From Euonymus europaeus (Eukaryota; Streptophyta; Magnoliopsida; Celastrales; Celastraceae): a DNA stretch of 64,000 nucleotides. The notes under the pieces are model-generated. The model was not told the DNA's origin, did no database searches, and saw only the letters and a program-made list of their open reading frames with translations. Made by a program: the position numbers and the translations under genes. Shown piece by piece: positions 58,741-64,000 of the stretch. Position 1 is the first letter of the stretch. The number at the start of each line of letters is the position of its first letter. The DNA is taken from assembly GCA_963580455.1 (NCBI GenBank), contig CAUZKV010000008.1, positions 1,116,001-1,180,000 on the forward strand, in the 5' to 3' direction.

Positions 58741-60989
58741 AGTGATTTTTAGCTTGATTTCACACTACTTTTCGAGCTCTACAATCCTGGCCTTTCGGAT
58801 TTTGATTTCAGAACTCGTGGCTAGTAGGTCTCGTTTCACCTAGTTAGCCGCGAAATGTGGTTTCTTTACGTAAACGGTTTTAGGAATATCCGTTGACTCC
58901 GAGTTCTGAATTCGGTGATTTTTAGCTTGATTTCACACTACTTTTCCAGCTCTACAATCCTGGCATTTCGGATTTTGATTTCAGAACTCGTGGCTATTAG
59001 GTCTCGTTTCACCTAGTTAGCCGCGAAATGTGGTTTTTTTACGTAAACGGTTTTATGAATATTCGTTGACTCCGAGTTCTGAATTCGGTGATTTTTAGCT
59101 TGATTTCACACTACTTTTCGAGCTCTACAATCCTGGCCTTTCGGATTTTGATTTCAGAACTCGTGGCTAGTAGGTCTCGTTTCACCTAGTTAGCCGCGAA
59201 ATTTGGTTTCTTTACGTAAACGGTTTTAGGAATATCCGTTGACTCCGAGTTCTGAATTCGGTGATTTTTAGCTTGATTTCACACTACTTTTCGAGCTCTA
59301 CAATCCTGGCATTTTGGATTTTTATTTCAGAACTCGTGGCTAGTAGGTCTCGTTTCACCTAGTTAGCCGTGAAATGTGTTTTCTTTACGTAAACGGTTTT
59401 ATGAATATCCGTTGACTCCGAGTTCTGAATTCGGTGATTTTTCGCTTGATTTCACAGTACTTTTCGAGCTCTACAATCCTGGCTTTTCGGATTTTGATTT
59501 CAGAACTCGTGGCTAGTAGGTCTCGTTTCACCTAGTTAGCCGCGAAATGTGGTTTCTTTACGAAAACGGTTTTAGGAATATCCGTTGACTCCGAGTTCTG
59601 AATTCGGTGATTTTTAGCTTGATTTCACACTACTTTTCGAGCTCTACGATCCTGGCATTTCGGATTTTGATTTCAGAACTCGTGGCTAGTAGGTCTCGTT
59701 TCACCTAGTTAGCCGCGAAATGTGGTTTCTTTACGTAAACGGTTTTATGAATATCCGTTGACTCTGAGTTCTAAATTCGGTGATTTTTAGCTTGATTTCA
59801 CACTACTTTTCGAGCTCCACAATCCTGGCCTTTCGGATTTTGATTTCAGAACTCGTGGCTAGTAGGTCTCGTTTCACCTAGTTAGCCGCGAAATGTGGTT
59901 TCTTTACGTAAACGGTTTTAGGAATATCCGTTGACTCCGAGTTCTGAATTCGGTGATTTTTAGCTTGATTTCACACTACTTTTCGAGCTCTACGATCCTG
60001 GCGTTTCGGATTTTGATTTCAGAACTCGTGGCTAGTAGGTCTCGTTTCACCTAGTTAGCCGCGAAATGTGGTTTCTTTACGTAAACGGCTTTATGAATAT
60101 CCGTTGACTCTGAGTTCTGAATTCGGTGATTTTTAGCTTGATTTCACACTACTTTTCGAGCTCTACAATCCTGGCTTTTCGGATTTTGATTTCAGAGCTC
60201 GTGGCTAGTAGGTATCGTTTCACCTAGTTAGCCGCGAAATGTGGTTTCTTTACGTAAACGGTTTTATGAATATCCGTTGACTCTGAGTTCTGAATTCGGT
60301 GATTTTTAGCTTGATTTCACACTACTTTTCGAGCTCTACAATCCTGGCTTTTCGGATTTTAATTTCAGAACTCGTGGCTAGTAGGTCTCGTTTCACCTAG
60401 TTAGCCGCGAAATGTGGTTTCTTTACGTAAACGGTTTTATGAATATCCGTTGACTCTGAGTTCTGAATTCGGTGATTTTTAGCTTGATTTCACACTACTT
60501 TTCGAGCTCTACAATCCTGGCTTTTCGGATTTTGATTTCGGAGCTCGTGGCTAGTAGGTCTCGTTTCACCTAGTTAGCCGCGAAATGTGGTTTCTTTACG
60601 TAAACGGTTTCATGATTATCCGTTGACTCCGAGTTCTGAATTCGGTGATTTTTAGCTTGATTTCACACTACTTTTCAAGCTCTACAATCCTGGCATTTTG
60701 GATTTTTATTTCAGAACTCGTGGCCAGTAGGTCTCGTTTCACCTAGTTAGCCGCGAAATGTGTTTTCTTTACATAAACGGTTTTATGAATATCCGTTGAC
60801 TCCGAGTTCTGAATTTGGTGATTTTTAGCTTGCTTTCACACTACTTTTCGAGCTCTACAATCCTGGCATTTCGGATTTTTATTTCAGAACTCGTGGCTTG
60901 TAGGTCTTGTTTCACCTAGTTAGCCGCGAAATGTGGTTTCTTTACGTAAACGGTTTTATGAATATCCGTTGACTCCGAGTTCTGAATTC
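58741..60989 (+). repeat. HOR unit, 13 monomers
   Basis: TTCAGTGATT at 58741 and 60990, CTTTTCCAGC at 58941 and 61190, and AAATTTGG at 59201 and 61450 all give 2249 bases (13 x 173). It also holds the TTTCGCTTGATTTCACAGTAC and ACGAAAACGG monomers known from the 6-mer near 54600, and GGTATCG at 60211. Confidence 0.88.
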
Positions 60990-63757
60990 AGTGATTTTTA
61001 GCTTGATTTCACACTACTTTTCGAGCTCTACAATCCTGGCCTTTCGGATTTTGATTTCAGAACTCGTGGCTAGTAGGTCTCGTTTCACCTAGTTAGCCGC
61101 GAAATGTGGTTTCTTTACGTAAACGGTTTTAGGAATATCCGTTGACTCCGAGTTCTGAATTCGGTGATTTTTAGCTTGATTTCACACTACTTTTCCAGCT
61201 CTACAATCCTGGCATTTCGGATTTTGATTTCAGAACTCGTGGCTATTAGGTCTCGTTTCACCTAGTTAGCCGCGAAATGTGGTTTTTTTACGTAAACGGT
61301 TTTATGAATATTCGTTGACTCCGAGTTCTGAATTCGGTGATTTTTAGCTTGATTTCACACTACTTTTCGAGCTCTACAATCCTGGCCTTTCGGATTTTGA
61401 TTTCAGAACTCGTGGCTAGTAGGTCTCGTTTCACCTAGTTAGCCGCGAAATTTGGTTTCTTTACGTAAACGGTTTTAGGAATATCCGTTGACTCCGAGTT
61501 CTGAATTCGGTGATTTTTAGCTTGATTTCACACTACTTTTCGAGCTCTACAATCCTGGCATTTTGGATTTTTATTTCAGAACTCGTGGCTAGTAGGTCTC
61601 GTTTCACCTAGTTAGCCGTGAAATGTGTTTTCTTTACGTAAACGGTTTTATGAATATCCGTTGACTCCGAGTTCTGAATTCGGTGATTTTTCGCTTGATT
61701 TCACAGTACTTTTCGAGCTCTACAATCCTGGCTTTTCGGATTTTGATTTCAGAACTCGTGGCTAGTAGGTCTCGTTTCACCTAGTTAGCCGCGAAATGTG
61801 GTTTCTTTACGAAAACGGTTTTAGGAATATCCGTTGACTCCGAGTTCTGAATTCGGTGATTTTTAGCTTGATTTCACACTACTTTTCGAGCTCTACGATC
61901 CTGGCATTTCGGATTTTGATTTCAGAACTCGTGGCTAGTAGGTCTCGTTTCACCTAGTTAGCCGCGAAATGTGGTTTCTTTACGTAAACGGTTTTATGAA
62001 TATCCGTTGACTCTGAGTTCTAAATTCGGTGATTTTTAGCTTGATTTCACACTACTTTTCGAGCTCCACAATCCTGGCCTTTCGGATTTTGATTTCAGAA
62101 CTCGTGGCTAGTAGGTCTCGTTTCACCTAGTTAGCCGCGAAATGTGGTTTCTTTACGTAAACGGTTTCATGAATATCCGTTGACTTCGAGTTCTGAATTC
62201 GGTGATTTTTAGCTTGATTACACACTACTTTTCGAGCTCTACCATCCCGGCGTTTCGGATTTTGATTTCAGAACTCGTGGCTAGTTGGTCTCGTTTCACC
62301 TATTTAGCCGCGAAATGTGGTTTCTTTACGTAAACGGTTTTAGGAATATCCGTTGACTCCGAGTTCTGAATTCGGTGATTTTTAGCTTGATTTCACACTA
62401 CTTTTCGAGCTCTACAATCCTGGTTTTTCGGATTTTGATTTCAGAACTCGTGGCTAGTAGGTCTCGTTTCACCTAGTTAGCCGCGAAATATGGTTTCTTT
62501 ACGTAAATGGTTTTATGAATATCCGTTGACTCCGAGTTCTGAATTCGGTGATTTTTAGCTTGATTTCACACTACTTTTCGAGCTCTACAATCCTGGTTTT
62601 TCGGATTTTGATTTCAGAACTTGTGGCTAGTAGGTCTCGTTTCACCTAGTTAGCCGCGAAATGTGGTTTCTTTACGTAAACGGTTTTAGGAATATCCGTT
62701 GACTCCGAGTTCTGAATTCGGTGATTTTTAGCTTGATTTCACACTACTTTTCGAGCTCTACGATCCTGGCGTTTCGGATTTTGATTTCAGAACTCGTGGC
62801 TAGTAGGTCTCGTTTCACCTAGTTAGCCGCGAAATGTGGTTTCTTTACGTAAACGGCTTTATGAATATCCGTTGACTCTGAGTTCTGAATTCGGTGATTT
62901 TTAGCTTGATTTCACACTACTTTTCGAGCTCTACAATCCTGGCTTTTCGGATTTTGATTTCAGAGCTCGTGGCTAGTAGGTATCGTTTCACCTAGTTAGC
63001 CGCGAAATGTGGTTTCTTTACGTAAACGGTTTTATGAATATCCGTTGACTCTGAGTTCTGAATTCGGTGATTTTTAGCTTGATTTCACACTACTTTTCGA
63101 GCTCTACAATCCTGGCTTTTCGGATTTTAATTTCAGAACTCGTGGCTAGTAGGTCTCGTTTCACCTAGTTAGCCGCGAAATGTGGTTTCTTTACGTAAAC
63201 GGTTTTATGAATATCCGTTGACTCTGAGTTCTGAATTCGGTGATTTTTAGCTTGATTTCACACTACTTTTCGAGCTCTACAATCCTGTCTTTTCGGATTT
63301 TGATTTCGGAGCTCGTGGCTAGTAGGTCTCGTTTCACCTAGTTAGCCGCGAAATGTGGTTTCTTTACGTAAACGGTTTCATGATTATCCGTTGACTCCGA
63401 GTTCTGAATTCGGTGATTTTTAGCTTGATTTCACACTACTTTTCAAGCTCTACAATCCTGGCATTTTGGATTTTTATTTCAGAACTCGTGGCCAGTAGGT
63501 CTCGTTTCACCTAGTTAGCCGCGAAATGTGTTTTCTTTACATAAACGGTTTTATGAATATCCGTTGACTCCGAGTTCTGAATTTGGTGATTTTTAGCTTG
63601 CTTTCACACTACTTTTCGAGCTCTACAATCCTGGCATTTCGGATTTTTATTTCAGAACTCGTGGCTAGTAGGTCTTGTTTCACCTAGTTAGCCGCGAAAT
63701 GTGGTTTCTTTACGTAAACGGTTTTATGAATATCCGTTGACTCCGAGTTCTGAATTC
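60990..63757 (+). repeat. HOR unit, 16 monomers (13 plus 3 extra)
   Basis: This follows the preceding unit at offset 2249 to about 62111 and then at offset 2768: GGTATCG at 60211 and 62979, GTGGCCAG at 60722 and 63490. The difference is exactly three monomers. Confidence 0.87.
62112..62630 (+). repeat. Three extra monomers relative to the previous HOR unit
   Basis: These 519 bases have no counterpart in the 13-mer at the homologous point (59863). They hold a TTTCATGAAT / GATTACACAC / CTACCATCCCGG monomer, a CACCTATTTAGCC / TTTTAGGAAT monomer, and a GTAAATGG / CCTGGTTTTTCGG monomer. Related monomers occur at 56060-57110. Either they were gained here or lost from the neighbouring unit. Confidence 0.8.
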
Positions 63758-63841
63758 GGTGATTTTTAGCTTGATTTCACACTACTTTTCGAGCTCTACA
63801 ATCCTGGCTTTTCGGATTTTGATTTCAGAACTCGTGGCTAG

Positions 63842-64000
63842 TAGGTCTCATTTCACCTAGTTAGCCGCGAAATGTGGTTTCTTTACGTAAACAGTTTTAG
63901 GAATATCCGTTGACTCCGAGTTCTGAATTCGGCGATTTTTAGCTTGATTTCACACTACTTTTCGAGCTCCACGATCCTGGCGTTTCGGATTTTGATTTTA
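63842..64000 (+). repeat. Partial monomer at the window edge
   Basis: The last monomer starts at 63842 and is cut after 159 of 173 bases by the window end. It carries AAACAGTTTT, TTTTAGGAAT, TTCGGCGATT, CGAGCTCCAC and GATTTTA. The array therefore continues beyond the window. The first monomer begins at base 1 in phase, so the left edge is also internal to the array. Confidence 0.95.

Larger units (their letters stand above)
1..64000 (+). repeat. 173-bp tandem satellite array, about 370 monomers
   Basis: The entire window is a head-to-tail array of one 173-bp monomer, phased here from the recurring TAGGTCTCG or TTGGTCTCG (starts at 1, 174, 347, 520, 693, 866 and so on to 63842). All copies are in one orientation and nothing else interrupts them. 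There are 369 complete monomers plus a 159-base partial one. Monomer 1 has 69 G+C of 173. The period is close to one nucleosome plus linker, which is typical of centromeric satellites. By eye, monomers differ at a limited set of recurring positions, mainly 1-2, 17-19, 57-60, 75-76, 108-109, 115-118 and 128-143 of the monomer. The stretch around 36-50 and the blocks TATCCGTTGAC and GATTTTTAG change little. Centromere function is inferred, not shown. The family is not one I recognise. Confidence 0.99.

Noticed and set aside
1..64000. Protein-coding open reading frames
   Set aside because: The typical monomer has stop codons in all three frames of both strands within about its first 25 bases (forward TAG at 1, 17 and 21; reverse-strand stops at 12, 16 and 20). 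173 is not a multiple of 3, so frames shift at every repeat. Any short ORFs are chance gaps repeated with the satellite.
1..64000. CRISPR array
   Set aside because: The period is 173 bp and the whole unit is repeated. There is no split into short identical repeats and unique spacers, and no cas-like gene.
1..64000. Canonical mammalian CENP-B box
   Set aside because: I looked for TTCG-N4-A-N2-CGGG on both strands. The closest strings (TTCGAGCTCTACCATCCCGG and the CCCGGGTTTTCGG variants) do not have the required residues at the required spacing.
1..64000. Known plant or animal satellite family (Arabidopsis 178-bp, maize CentC, rice CentO, human alpha satellite)
   Set aside because: The monomer length and sequence do not resemble what I know of these families. 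I could not run a database search, so the family is left unnamed.
1..64000. Transposon, retroelement or organelle DNA insertion
   Set aside because: The monomer phase is continuous through the whole window apart from six tiny indels, leaving no room for any inserted element or target-site duplication.
1..64000. Assembly artefact from collapsed or looped repeats
   Set aside because: Copies differ by ordered, linked variants and changing HOR sizes, which a looping assembler would not invent. Local copy-number errors in near-identical units (13005-13381, 53880-55955) cannot be excluded from sequence alone.
1..64000. Ribosomal DNA spacer or 5S rDNA array
   Set aside because: No rRNA gene sequence or 5S internal control region is present, and the 173-bp unit has no longer conserved transcribed part.

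Overview
The whole 64-kb window is one uninterrupted, head-to-tail satellite DNA array. The basic monomer is 173 bp and about 40% G+C. All copies lie in the same orientation. The repeat phase can be followed from base 1 to the last monomer start at 63842: 63841 bases = 369 x 173 + 4. This gives 369 complete monomers and a 159-base partial one. The net +4 is fully explained by four 1-base deletions (near 2227, 3957, 9131 and 12900) and two copies of a 4-base insertion (47855 and 50281). I see no gene, RNA gene, transposon insertion, telomere repeat, CRISPR array or inverted segment. Stop codons fall in all three frames of both strands within roughly the first 25 bases of the typical monomer, so it cannot encode a long protein.

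Organism: a eukaryote. A 173-bp, nucleosome-sized, pure tandem array with local higher-order repeats (HORs) is what centromeric or pericentromeric satellites look like. Nearly every CpG of the monomer occurs both intact and as TpG and CpA variants, which is the footprint of 5-methylcytosine deamination. This favours a CpG-methylating lineage such as a flowering plant or a vertebrate. The patchwork of HORs, each present only two or three times, is more like plant centromeres than the long fixed HORs of human alpha satellite. I do not recognise the family and cannot name the species.

Layout, by spacing of diagnostic variants: 1-4150, 7- and 10-monomer units; 4151-11240, an 11-monomer step, then 15- and 12-monomer units with an internal 3-monomer duplication; 11243-16540, mixed monomers with 1- and 4-monomer tandem duplications; 16540-23020, a 19-monomer unit followed by an 18-monomer copy; about 21040-32450, 24-monomer units, the last missing four monomers and carrying a 7-monomer duplication; 32161-41110, three 18-monomer units, each resolvable into 10+8 in their later part; 41110-47138, 10/11/10/10-monomer steps; 47139-52000, 14-, 7- and 2-monomer steps tagged by a 4-base insertion; 52140-55955, 3-, 9- and 6-monomer steps; 55956-64000, 16- and 13-monomer units.

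Inside the monomer I find a perfect 10-bp palindrome, a 17-bp near-perfect dyad, a 14-bp inverted repeat that competes with the dyad, an inverted repeat across the monomer junction, and an internal ~47-bp direct duplication. The interest of the window lies in this monomer architecture and in the readable record of unequal exchange, not in encoded proteins.
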